A stretch of DNA of 64,000 nucleotides, from the NCBI RefSeq assembly GCF_030272615.1, contig NC_081408.1, positions 66,412,546-66,476,545 on the forward strand, written 5' to 3'. This document shows positions 23,521-35,361 of this stretch, one piece after another (positions within the stretch are counted from its first letter, which is position 1; every line of letters starts with the position of its first letter). The position numbers and the translations under genes were made by a program. Under the pieces are notes generated by a model that did not search any database, was not told where the DNA came from, and saw only the letters and a program-made list of their open reading frames with translations. The stretch comes from Cryptomeria japonica (Eukaryota; Streptophyta; Pinopsida; Cupressales; Cupressaceae).

Positions 23521-24612
23521 TTACATATCCTCTTCTTTAAGTTGTATTCTTGCATGGCTACTTGGATTCTTCATACTTGCTCTACCAACTTGGATCTGCA
23601 CCTCTAAACTCTGAATTGTCTTCTTCCATCTACTTCCAATTTGTCCTTCAACTTCATTTATGATAAAAAAATTTGCACTTTGAATATCTTCTTTCATTTT
23701 TACCTTTGGTCTAGCATTCAGTAGAAAAATCAACAAAATCAAGAAGCAACAACAAGATCCTTTCACCATCTACCTCTTACCTTTCCTCCTCACAACTATT
23801 ACCAACTTCTTTATGCTTGGAATCACTGTTAAAATAGTATATATCTACCTCACAATTAATTTTACCATCCAAAGACAACTCACTGCCTTGACATTAGCAT
23901 ATCCTCTCTTTTCCATCCCACTAGGAGACCACACACACTCTTTAGCCTTCTCATGGCCCATCACAATCAATTTTTCAGTCTTAGTCTCTTTCCCCATTGA
24001 GACCCTTTTCTCAGTCTTTACCTAGTCATCTTCACCCTTTATCATGACTACAACTTCCAGCTCTTTCTCAATCTCATTACCTCTACTTTCCATGCTCTCA
24101 TCTTGGTTTACTTCAACTAGCTTCTTCTCCATTACATGCCATTCCATTTGGAACTCCTTCTCACTCAGTTCCAACTTATTATCCACCTTTATCACTATAT
24201 CTTTACCCTCATAACCCACTGTCATAGTGGCACCTTGTTTTCTTATACCTTTTTCCATCTTCAATGGACACAACATAGTCCCAACCATGATCTTCTCACC
24301 ATCCTCAAGCTCTTCAAGACTTATTTTTTTACTGTCATATTTGATACCTCTATCCTTTACCTTGATCTCATTTTTAGGAACCTCCTTGCAAATTGGCTCA
24401 CTATCCTCCTCATCAACTATCTATTGCACCTTTCCTTCTTGTCCATTTAGTAGACAACTCACTTCTTCCCTTGTGTCTTCATCATCCCAATGCTGCAACT
24501 TACTATCTTTTCTCATGTCCTTATCCTCTTTCATTGTTAGGTTCTCTGTCCGAAGAATCTTCTTGTCACAAATATCTTCATTCTTCATGGTTTTCTGCTC
24601 CAAAACACCACA
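23521..24612 (-). pseudogene. Unrecognised degenerate reading frame, Lys/Glu-rich
   Basis: Three open segments (24603-24421, 24288-24022, 23769-23521) and the stretches between them lie in a single minus-strand frame. The frame is interrupted only by TAG codons (at 24421, 24022, about 23853 and 23770) and opens after a TAA at 24613. The product is highly charged (KNEDICDKKILRTENLTMKE) with no domain I recognise. The last part has a hydrophobic stretch (CCCFLILLIFLLNA) that looks like a membrane segment. Frame continuity over 1.1 kb suggests a once-real protein, possibly a retroelement accessory gene. The family is unknown. Confidence 0.4.
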
Positions 24613-24854
24613 TTAGTACATTTGGAACAATTTTCCAACAACTATTCATCGGAACTCAGACAACTAAACATTAGAATTTTGATGTATTTTTTTGTCGCTT
24701 TTCTTTTGTCAGTGATTACCATGATAGGATTCACGTTGAAATTCAAATGACACCATGTCAGAAATTTCTATGCACCCGCGACATGTTTTTTTGATGAGGA
24801 GTTGTCAAAATTTCGACCTCATTGCACCCTTTATTGTCGTAACCTTTTGTCGAT

Positions 24855-25295
24855 GACCCTTTATTTATCATCGTAACCTTTGCTGATGCATTTTACTTTC
24901 ACAGTTTCCATTGGGATAAGTCTTACTGAAAGCCTCATCAGCTATTGCCAAGACATTATTTCTCCATTGCCACTAGCATGTGTTCTATCGATGGACCATC
25001 TTCAAGGAGATGTCAAAATTTTGACGATTATGATGACAAACGATGTTGCAACACATAATATTGGTTGTCTTGTTGTGTTTTTTGGAATTCTAACCTTCCC
25101 TAACATTTAAAAAAAAGATCCTGACTACTTTTGTCTACACCGATGATCCTATGTCACTGTAACCTTCGCTGATGCATTTTACTTTTTGCTAGTGTCCATC
25201 AGGATAAATCTTATTGATAGCCTCATCGACTATCAAAAAGACAAGATTTCTCCATTGTCACTAGTATGTGTTTTGCTAATGGACTAAAATGGTGT
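24855..25295. repeat. Diverged direct duplication
   Basis: About 130 bp at 24855-24990 recur at about 25140-25285. Shared words are GATGCATTTTACTTT, TTTCTCCATTG and CACTAG.ATGTGTT. The two copies differ at many positions, so this is an old local duplication of unknown origin. Confidence 0.6.
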
Positions 25296-25300
25296 ATGCT

Positions 25301-27280
25301 ATCCTGATCACATGCTTGTACTTTTTGATGTTACCGTTAGGTTGACTTTTTCAGATTACAAAGGATTAATATCAGCATCATTAATAAAAGTGAGCTCACA
25401 AAGGATTAAGCGCAATAGGTACTTCAAATCAAGTAGATAAAAAGGAAATAGCTATAAGAATGCATGAGAAGACTTATCATAAGGAATCATAATAGTGATA
25501 TAAAATATCATTCTCACATGTGGAGAGGTTTTTGATGTTGATTTGAAGGTTGATCTATGTGAAAACAAACTCCTGCAATAAAAATTCAACGTTTTCCTTG
25601 CATTTCATGAGTGAAATCTGAAGCATATTATGGTTTTATTTCTTCATATGGATTTTAACCCATTGGAAAGTGTTTGGTGGATGTTCTAATAATAATTTAA
25701 ATTCATTTTGAAGGTTTAATCAATAATTTTGTGCACCAAAACATTGACTATCATGAAGGTTGTTATTTGACAATTTTTATTGGATTTTGGAGTTTATTAT
25801 GGATGAATAACCCACTCCACTTTTTCTTTCTACTTTGGCTTGTGGAATAGGTCCAATGTGTTTTAAAATAACATATACTAACCATATGTGTGTAGGAGAA
25901 GCATGAATTTTTGAATGGTGATCACCAAATGAGCAAGTTGTGTATTGTGTGAGTAGGGGGTGCATGGTACCATGTATTTGATCTAAAGATTTTTCTTAAT
26001 AAGGGTATGTTTTTATGATGGAATGTGTTAATATATGTTTATTTAAAGGTGATACAACCTTTTTTGGGGTTTGGAAGTGTTTGTGGGGTTCATTTTGAGA
26101 AGGCCCTAGCTTTTGTTCCTAGAAAGGAGGGTTTGTGTTTTGGAGTAACAAATGAGAATATCTCTTTGAATGGGCATGAAAATCCTTTCTTTTAGAAGTT
26201 AAATCAAGACTTTTTGGGGGTTTTTAGTCTTGGTTATAAGTTATGTGGGTACTTTCTCTGTAAAAGTGGCCTAATTAGGCCTAGATTTGGGGTAAAAGTC
26301 ATCATTCTATACAAAGGAGTAGTGTTATTATTTTTTGTATGTTGTATAACTCATAAACAGGTATCTGAATATGTGATTTTTTTTTTCCATGTGTTTTGGG
26401 AAGTTTGGAAGTTAAGTCCAAAAAATAGGGTTTGGAGACCTAATTGGGGAAATAGTCATAGTTGGTATCTAGTTTGGAGTTTGGGTATAAACCAGTCATT
26501 TGGGAGTTTTAATTCTATTTAATAATGTTGTTTGGGGTATGAGAAGACCCTAGGAAGTGGCAAACCAAGTTGGGAAGGTTGAAGTGAAGTTTTGGTCCCT
26601 TGAGAGGGCTTAGTGTTGAAGGGTAAGTTCGTAATCCAGTGGGTTAAAGTTCAAAATGAGTTGATAATTGTGTGAATACCCTACCACCTAAGAAGGACCT
26701 CAGAGGAATCCAAGGGGAATCAGGCTCAGACGAGGACCTAGGTAGAATCTAAATCAGGATCTAGGGGTTTTAGTCAAGAATCAATAACTTAGTTTAACAG
26801 TGAGTTTTCAACAGTTCCATATCCTTTTATGCATGCTCTTTCTTCAAATTTGACCCAAAATTAACTCAAAATGAACAATGAATGAAAAAAATGAGGCAGT
26901 ATGTCTATTCTAAAATAAAATGAACAAATGTTAAGGAATGAACAGAGAAAGTGTGTCTATTCTAGAACAAAATAAACTCACAAAACCAATGAGGCATGCA
27001 TTCACTTGTAACAGGGAACTATCTCATAGAAGCATGTTCACAACCTGCAACACTGATCATGTAACCTGCAAACAATATGCTTAGTGTCAATAAGATTAAT
27101 AGTGGGTCATAATGAAATATTGAAAAGTGTGTTACCTTATTGAGCTTCTCTTTGTTTCAAGAATAGCTTAATATTCTCTACTTAACATGGCCAACCATGC
27201 GAAGGTGAAAGCTCATTTGGCCCCTCCCCCCCTAACATCACTCTAAATTCTCCGTTAATGTAACATTATTTTATCCATTA
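25301..27280. other. Unassigned DNA
   Basis: The part around 26040-26640 is unusually G/T-rich on the plus strand but has no supported gene. I see no terminal repeats or RNA genes. Confidence 0.45.
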
Positions 27281-27287
27281 ATGAAAC

Positions 27288-27470
27288 ATAACATTCATTC
27301 ATTATCACGTAGCATTAATTAACACATAACATTCATTAACATTCATTAACACGTAACATTCATCAACATTAATTAACACATATCATTCATTAACGTTCAT
27401 TAACAAGTAACATTCATCAACATTCATTCACATATCATTCATTAACATTCATTAACATGTAAAATCCAAT
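27288..27470. repeat. Minisatellite of ACATTCATTAAC-type units
   Basis: About a dozen 10-16-bp units such as ACATTCATTAAC, ACACATAACATT and ACGTAACATTCATC follow each other with small variations. This is a simple imperfect tandem repeat. Confidence 0.8.
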
Positions 27471-27681
27471 TGTTAACATATAATAAGATTACAATCATTT
27501 TTTTTCTTTATTTTTTAAGCTTGGGGGTAAAGACTAAGTGGACAATCATTGTCTTCATCATTTGTCCCCTCTTTAGTTCTTCTACCCTCTGCTTGTGATC
27601 TATTTAATGTATGACTAGTTCCATACTCATGATGAGGACGTGTATGCAAAGGGGGGTTTGCTGCAACAACAAAGAAATGGG

Positions 27682-29360
27682 CTAATTCATGAGTTTTATT
27701 ATTATTGTTACAAGTATTTCATTAATTAAAAGAAAATTCCAGGGGTGCTCTTTACCTGATGGGGCCACATCATCTTCCTGATCATTTTGTCTAGCCTCAT
27801 CCTCAACATCTTTAACATCCTCTAAATCCTCTGGAGTTGAAACATGAAAGGTTACATTAATCAATACACTAATTGAAATTAAATTCATTTAAAGGAATAA
27901 CATTGGTCCTCTTTACATTGAGCATGATCCTAATATTATCTACCTGGATCATGCTCAACTTTGTCACCACGACCTACATGCTCTAAAATAAAAAATAAAA
28001 AAGGTTACATTAATTACTATGCCAATTTCAATTAAAGATGTTTAAAAAGTAATCATTACATGCTCATCCTCAACATCCTGAACACCCTATAAATCCTGTG
28101 GAGTTGAAACATGAAACATTAAATTAATCAATACACCAATTGCAATTAAATGTGTTTAAAGGAATAATAGTGGTCCTCTTTACCTAGTGGGCCCCCATCA
28201 CGTTCCTAATGTTGTCTACTTGGATCATGCTCAACTTGCTCACCACGGTCTACATGCTCTAAAATAAAAAACAAAAAAGGTTACATTAAATACTACACCA
28301 ATTTCAATTAAAGATGTTTAACTGTAATAATCATTACATAAAAAAAATTGTTTAGCATGTGAATAACTCCAATACTGGGATGCACACCACGACCTTCATC
28401 ATGTGTAGTTTGTGTTACACCCTATGCAGGTTGCATTCAAATGTTATGTGCATTGTTATGATTGCTTGATTATTTAAAACAAATATAGTCACATTATGTT
28501 TGGAATTAACATCAAATAGATTATTGCTCAATTATTCAATGTTAAATAATTTTCATTTAGCTTATTTACATGATTGATGGATGCACTGGATTCTTCTGTT
28601 TTCCCACTAAATCCTTTTAGACATTCAACGACGACTCTATAGCCCTCCCGGAAGGCAATTGTTATGTCATCTTCTATGGGCACTCTATTGAATTTAGAGA
28701 ACAGCATTTTTTTCTTAATATCATGAATTTTTCTTGTATTATTTAATGATTAAAAAAATTGTTTTCAATTTATTAATTCGATGCGATATTTCATTTATTG
28801 ATAATTACAATTCATGTGGTAGCTTTTATATAACCACGAGAGCTGAGTTTGTGTTGCTCATGCTTTTCTAGTCTTCCCTTAGTTGCCTTTGATGTGTCGA
28901 GCAGTCTATGAAGATTTTGAAATATGTTAGATTATATAAATATGAAGAGTAATTAGTACATAATTACATTCTTAATAACATCACATACCTTCTTCTGCTT
29001 GGTGTTGTATTTCTTTTTTTCCTTTCAACTCTCTCCTTTGCATCCAAAATCAGATCCTTCCACTCCCTCTGTGGAATCATGGTGGGATGCTCGTAGTTTT
29101 TTTCTTCTCTAAATGTGTCCTATATAGGTCCCTCATATACTTTATATGTTTTCCAACCTGGTCAAGGACCTTTCTTTTCTCGAATGTGTAATTTTTGAAC
29201 AACCCAACCAACTAGTTTATGAGCTCATCTTTCAACTTTTTTTCTTTCTCATTCCACCATTTATGTATGGTAGGCTCGAAGATCTCCAATGTAATTTCAT
29301 TAATATTTATTATAAAAAATATCATTTCCTACAAACAAATCATGGGATGATTAGTCCAAA
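27682..29360 (-). pseudogene. Broken multi-exon gene, Transposase_24-like
   Basis: Minus-strand reading gives a block at about 29280-28990 (KWWNEKEKKLKDELIN, KRKVLDQVGKHIKYMRDL, PPMIPQREWKDLI) and then GTATGTGA, a plausible donor. A second block lies at about 28915-28830 (RLLDTSKATKGRLEKHEQHK) and a third at about 28705-28570 (EDDITIAFREGYRVV). Small acidic blocks (VEDEARQNDQEDD) follow, each ending at GTAAAGAG. The first two blocks resemble plant Transposase_24-type proteins from CACTA-like elements, judged by pattern only. A TAG interrupts block 1 (after DELIN). Copia-2 sits just upstream at 29585. Confidence 0.4.
27776..28338 (-). repeat. Tandem duplication of an exon-intron unit
   Basis: Two adjacent units of about 280 bp (about 27795-28055 and 28060-28338) align, with shared words CATGCTCTAAAATAAAAAA, GGATCATGCTCAACTT and GGAGTTGAAACATGAAA. 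Each contains short acidic coding-like pieces bounded by GT/AG on the minus strand, so one exon pair of the gene above appears duplicated. Confidence 0.6.
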
Positions 29361-29584
29361 ATGAGTGATCAATAAGTAAATTACAACTACTCTATATAGC
29401 ATAATAATTTTAAAGTACCTAGAACCTTCTCTATCTTTATGGGAATAAAATATTCGGTCACCACAAATGTGACCGGCAACATTCCTGTACTAGCAATATG
29501 GGAGGATCCAGGAAATACTACTATGGTATCACCACTACTGGCCTTTGGATCCTCATGTACATGTCTTGCTATAGAAAATGAATA

Positions 29585-30527
29585 TGTTGGCAACTGACAC
29601 TCTATTGGTTGGTTTCACTATGTTGTCATTGATGGCAACATGATTTTGTGTTTCAGCTTCATGTTTTGATTCCATGGTGTACCGACAAGCACTTCATAGA
29701 TACTACACCAACACCCGCACTGGCATTGACATGACAAAAGGATTTCTTTGGTCACCGAAAATGCAGGCCGACATGGTTTAGTAAAGGTTATTGGTATTGG
29801 AGGTTGCCATATATTAGATCCAACATCGGACATTGATTTTAATGTTTATCCATTTACGTTATGTGGCCGACATGTAATTTGATATTGTATATATTTGTAA
29901 GCCGATATAACGCATGAAAAATTTATATAGGGTATATAGGATAGTTTGATAGATCATTTTTGATATAGAAAAAAAAGAGACATATATGGATATGTGAATC
30001 TAATATGATGCAAGATATATCACAAAGATCATGTATGTGAGGAAATTATTGTAAGGGTTATTCAGGTAAAGGGTTTAGGGATTCAGACTGGAACAGACAA
30101 AGCTTAAATCAGAACTGTATTCTGGCATAGAACATGCTATCTTAGCAGTTCACACTTCTTTGGAATGTAGTCTAGAATTTTATGTAGCCATTGAGGCTCC
30201 TATTATGGTTGAGAAGTGTGCTCTAGGTTGTAAGCCTTCCTACAAGTGCAGGCCCCTCATATTTTATAATATCTCTTCATATGGCCAATGGATTGATATT
30301 GTGGGTCACAAATCCCACCGTGGTTTTTCCTCTTTGACATTTTCCATGTAAAAATTTGTGTGTTATGATTCTCATTTATGTGATTGGCTTATTAGTTTCT
30401 TTAATTCTTTCAGTTCTATTTATACTGGTATATAGGTTGGTGTATGCATGTTTTAATAAGGCTATAATTTACTATTCCGCTATAACACTCATTCAACCCC
30501 CCTTCTCAGTGTTATTAGTTTCCAACA
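29585..30527 (+). repeat. copia-2 5' LTR
   Basis: It begins TGTTGGCAACTGACACTC and ends TTTCCAACA. The end is followed at 30529 by TTGGTATTAGAGCC, the Met-tRNA primer site, and preceded by the usual CAACCCCCCTTCTCAGTG block (about 30493-30510). The start matches the first 27 bp of the broken 3' LTR at 35335-35361 with a few differences. Confidence 0.85.
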
Positions 30528-30595
30528 ATTGGTATTAGAGCCTTGTGCCTTGGAGGAAGTTTAATAGCTTGAGGCAGATCCTAAAATAGGAATCA

Positions 30596-31540
30596 ATGAA
30601 TATGGCTTTGGAGAAGCAACTTGAGATGGAACTTGAATATTATGATGCTAAAAGGTTGAAAAAATTAAAGCTAGAAGATGAGTTGAATTCAGCTAAGGAA
30701 TTTAGTTTTGCCCTACAAGAGAGACTATCATCTATTCAAGCTAGAAGGAAGGAACTTTTGCAAAATCTGGATGATGAAGAGAAAGATGCACTTAAGGAAC
30801 AATGTCAGAAATTGAGTCAGGAAAACATGGTTACAAAGAATGAAATGTAATTTATAACTATTAGGATGTCTAAGAAGATTGAGGACAGAAAGAAAAAGGA
30901 AGAAAATCTTGTTGTATCCCTCAAGAACAAATTTGAAGAAAGTGGTAGGCTGGTTCATGAAAATGATATGCTAATAACTGATTTGGTGCAATCCCAGAGT
31001 AATGAGAAAGATCTTGAGAGACAAATGATAATACTAAGAGAAAATTTGACTACTGTAAGTGAGTACAAAGAAAAATTCAAGATCAACTTAGCACAACTTG
31101 ATGAGTTATTGAAGAGACAAAGGTAGATTGGAGATTTTGTTGCCAACAAATGTTCTAAATGGAATAAGTTTGGTCATAAGATAGAAGATTGCAGGATGAA
31201 TGTAAAATGCTATGCATGTGGAAAATTCAGTCATATGGCTAATTAGAGCAGGTCAACGTATTTCACTAGTTTTAGCAAAGCAATTCAAAAGAACAATGTT
31301 ACATCTTATGCATGTAATGAGGTTGGTCATATTGCTGAGTTCTGTAGAAGCAAAAATTCACTAGTTAGCAATGGAGGATCAAATGAGAAAGGAAAAGAGA
31401 AGGTTAGTGAAATCTATCAAGATCATACTCAGAGATTGGTTAGGAAGATTGAAGAACAAACATCATATGGGAATGTCTCGATTACTTATCCAGAAGAAGA
31501 GGCTGCTCTTGCACTGGTAGGAAGCTCATCCGATATCTGA
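30596..31540 (+). pseudogene. gag: copia-2 gag relic: coiled coil plus zinc knuckles
   Basis: One frame runs from just after the primer site to about 31540, with a TAA at 30848 and TAG at 31124 and about 31243. The first 170 residues are strongly coiled-coil (LKKLKLEDELNSAKEF, LKEQCQKLSQEN). CCHC-type knuckles follow: KFGHKIEDC, CYACGKFSHMAN with its final Cys region broken by TAG, and CNEVGHIAEFC. The N-terminal UBN2 part normal for copia gag is missing. This looks like an internally deleted gag in a non-autonomous element. Confidence 0.7.
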
Positions 31541-31913
31541 GGAAAATGCCTTAGGGGTAGGAAAATTTCATAAAGATGTTGAATATGCCCTAGGAAGATG
31601 TATTGGAAAATGTTTCAGATATTGTAGAGGATTATCCAGCATGAATATGTTATGAGCAAGATTCGATATCTTTCAGCAGTAGTCATTTATGTAAATGGAA
31701 GATTAGGGTTTTTATCGAAGGTTAAAAGGTCGAAGACACTTCATTATTAATCACCCTGCATTCAGAGCGATTTTAGAGCGATTCAGAGTGACTAAGTGCG
31801 ATCAAAGGCAATTCAAGGCATTCAAATTTCTTCTTAAGCAATTTCACCGATATCTGGAATAATTTGTTGAAGGTTTTTCACCGATAGTGATTAAGAGGTA
31901 TTTATCTTTAAAA

Positions 31914-34900
31914 ATGGAAGCAGAATCATCTTCTATTTCTATTTTTGTTCCAAACCCAACTATTGTAGAGGTCAAGGACCACCCTAGGACAATTTTCAAG
32001 TAGTATCAACATGTGGCTACCGTGGAAGATTCAGTTGGTGCATTCTCTCACATTCTGAAGGGGGTTGTGTATGTAGAGGATCTTAGGGCATATATTCACT
32101 ATCACATAAAGGACTAGAAACTTTAGAGATTAAGGGCATGCATATGAGTGATCTAATGGGAGAATCTGGAAAGTTCAAACCGACATACAAACATATTGAA
32201 GAACTAGGGTTTACACACATTCTAGATATTCTAGAGTTCGAGGATGAGATAATCAGATATGTACTAAGAAGAGTACATGGGGAATTTATATGGCTGAACA
32301 AACCTTACAAAATTACAAAGGAAGCCTTTTGGGCAATCATTGGTTTACCATTAATTGGGCAACATCCAGATAAGAAGGTTTCAAATGATTTCATGAAGAA
32401 GATCACCGATGCAACATCTGATAAAAGATCCATGAAGGTAAGCACTCTCACCAACACCAACATCAAATTTGTTATCATGATCATTGGGTATAGGGTAACT
32501 CAGTCAAACTGACTAAATTCAATTTCTAGTTCATGCATTTTGGCTACATACAAAATAATGAGAGAAAATGGAAAATTAGATCTATGCGGTTGGATGCTTG
32601 ATGAGTTATTAATAAATCTAGGAAATATCAAGGGTGAGAAGAAGGGTACATTCTAGTATGGGAATTTGTTAGTTTGCCTAATGTTATATTTTTTGAATGA
32701 TTCACTCGATTCTAGTAAGAGGCAATGGGATTTTGATATTCTAGTAAGAAGACAATTGCTACATTAGGAAGCCAGAGAGATGATAAGTTATGGGGGTATT
32801 TTAAGGCATTTCAAAAATATATGAGGTCTATGGTAATTTTACCTAGGGATATTATAAAAATATATTCTACCGACATATGCTTCATGGTAAAGAAGGATGA
32901 GACACTCATGGAAGCAGTAAAGCCCCGAAGGATCTGGATTGAAGAAATGGGATATGAGGTAGATGCACATATTCTTGATGCCTATGCAAAATTGCTAATT
33001 GATGCACCAATTGATGAGGAATAGAAACCCTATGGTACTACATAGAAGAAAACTCATGAGGTTGAAACATAGTCCAACTGGAAGAAAAGAGAGAAATAAG
33101 AAGGAAGATAAAGAAAATTTTTGGAGAAGGTCTCAAAGGACATCAAAGCATTAATTGATGTTGTCCCTGAGAAAGGCAGAAAGATGAAGGATCTAGAAGT
33201 TCATATTGAACTTGTTACTGGAGAATCCAAATCAAAGGATGACACACCATTTTCATTTAAGAGGGTTGTTAGGAATAAACTGGAGGAGGAATCAAAGGTA
33301 GAAGCTAAGAAGCGACTAGTTAGGAGGGTCATAATCAAGCTACTAGCACAAAAGTAAGCACCTAAACCTACACCTATAGCTACATCCAGTACTTCCAAGA
33401 GGAAGAAGAAGAAGAGTGACATTGACTTAGCAACTGAAACTAGTAATGTGACTATCATACCACCTAAAAAATATGCAGAAATAGTAGATGAAATTACTAA
33501 AGATAGAATTTTGAAGAAAGTTCAATTTAATTATGATAACTTAGAGGATGATGAATAGAGAGAGGTTGAGGAAGAAGTCCAACTATACTTGGACATTTAG
33601 AAGAAATCCTTAATTGAAATAGAAAATCAAATACTGGTTGAGTTATATAACATGTTAGATGCTAGAAGATTATCAACTATTCAAGAGGATAAACACATTA
33701 AAATTCAAGTTTTGTTGTCTACCTGTGTTACTATAGCTCCAGATGAAATGGAAAGAGACTTTAGGTAGAAGACATAAAAATTTTCAATAGAAAACATAGA
33801 ATAACTAGTCTGTTTCTAGGGAGAGTAAATGAAATAATAAAGGAGACTCAAAAAGCATGGGTTAAATTTTTGGGAGAAAACAAAGGATTCTTTACTTCAT
33901 CGAAAACCAAGACAAACGCTACAGATACATCAATTAAAGGGAAAGGAAAAGAGATTATGGGTACTTCACCCTCAATTTTGAAAACTATTAAGATAGTAGA
34001 AATTGAGCCACCGGTCAGTAGAGATGTATAGATAAATATTTAGATACCGACTAATACAGAGAATGAACAAGCTAACATTGTACATGATACTAATATTGAG
34101 GAAAATTGTCCTCTAGATACAAATGTATAGGTTGAGGTTACTCCTCCTATAGAGGAACCATTAGTTACATAGACTACACCAAGTGGTAAAGCCACCGGTG
34201 TAAGTGAGGATGTTATAAAGGATAAAACATCAAAGGAGAAAATAGGCGAATCTGGCAAGGAACTCGATGTCGGTTCATCATTATTGACAATTGACACTTC
34301 TCAGGTAGAGAAGAAAAACATCACAGAGCTGAGCCCCACTGGATTGATGATGATGATGGATGCTCAAAAACTAATGAAAGAGGGATCCACATATAAAGGA
34401 ATTATAGACCAATCAATCACTATTTTAGATAGATTGATCCTGGAGAATAAGACTGAAAATGAAAGGATCCCATCTAGAAAGCTTAAGGTAATCACTGAGC
34501 ATATCTCAAAGGACTTTCAATCCTTACAACAAATCTCAAACCAACAAGCACTAGAAATATCTACTCAAGCTAAGAGAGTTGCTTTTGATCAGATAATCGA
34601 AACTAAGAAGAAAAAGATTGAGGAGAAGATAATCCTAATAGAAAATTATTTGAAACAATGTACAAATATATATAGGGTATGTTGTAATACTGAAATACTT
34701 ATAGCTAATGAAGAGAAAAAGATAAAGGAGATCCGAGAGAAAATTTTGAGTATAGATAACTCACTTGATGGATCAATTTTATTGACTACATCAGTTGATG
34801 GTCAAATTTTGATTTTGGAAAATTAAATTTCTTCTCTTGAGAAGGAGAAAGACAAAATAGTTAGAAGAGCTAGAAGTCTAAGAGGCTTGGTGAGTCCACA

Positions 34901-35100
34901 AGAAAGAATGCATGGATATGATGGAAAAGCCCACACCGACAGAGGTAAACAAAAAAGAGTCTTTTGCACATTTATTGAGTGGACTTGTATCTATTTCTGG
35001 CACATTCAAAACTAGCTATGATACTTATGTGGAGTTATTGGAGAAGTCTTATACTAGAATTTTGAAGTTGGTCAAGCTCCGGTAAGACATTTTTGGGGAT
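31914..35100 (+). pseudogene. copia-2 cargo gene: PMD-like N-terminus and coiled-coil C-terminus
   Basis: This region occupies the place of pol, but I find no integrase, RT or RNase H motif. An ATG at 31914 starts a protein with MEAESSS. Around 32270-32380 it reads PYKITKEAFWAIIGLPLIGQ, similar in pattern to the start of plant mobile domain proteins. A Lys/Glu-rich region (33121-33800) and a coiled-coil C-terminus (34284-34826) follow. Reading needs about three frame changes (near 32125, 32745 and 33790). In-frame stops are mostly TAG (for example 34028, 34040, 34127 and 34169). A leader-like stretch (31550-31913) precedes it. The function is unknown and the PMD link is inference. Confidence 0.5.
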
Positions 35101-35321
35101 ATTCATTGTACAGTTATTATTATTTGACCTTCTTTAAAATAAAAATATGGCATTGATGTCAAAGGGGGAGTCGTATAGATGTGAAAAAGAATAAAAGAGT
35201 TGTATACATTAGGGGGAGTTTTGGATTTTTTGAGATATGGAGTATTTTGCATATTCAGCTCAGGGGGAGTAGGGCAGGATGAAACCTTGACTATTTTTCA
35301 CATGAGTGTTTCCATCAATGC

Positions 35322-35361
35322 CAAAGGGGGAAATTATTGGAAATTGACACTCTATTGGTTG
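35322..35361 (+). repeat. copia-2 polypurine tract and first bases of its 3' LTR
   Basis: CAAAGGGGGAAAT is followed by TATTGGAAATTGACACTC, the start of the LTR seen at 29585. After CTATTGGTTG at 35361 the match ends and the copia-3 LTR begins. The rest of this LTR should lie beyond the right window edge. Two more AGGGGGAG words at 35163-35280 are typical of the region before the tract in this copia group. Confidence 0.7.

Noticed and set aside
24136-24674. Plus-strand frames over 24.1-24.7 kb
   Set aside because: They are opposite the longer minus-strand frame that stays in one register, and are Ser/Leu/Phe-rich as expected for a shadow.
26214-26522. 102-residue plus-strand frame with aromatic-rich composition
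   Set aside because: G/T-rich DNA gives Trp/Phe/Val by chance. There is no recognisable domain and no supporting context.
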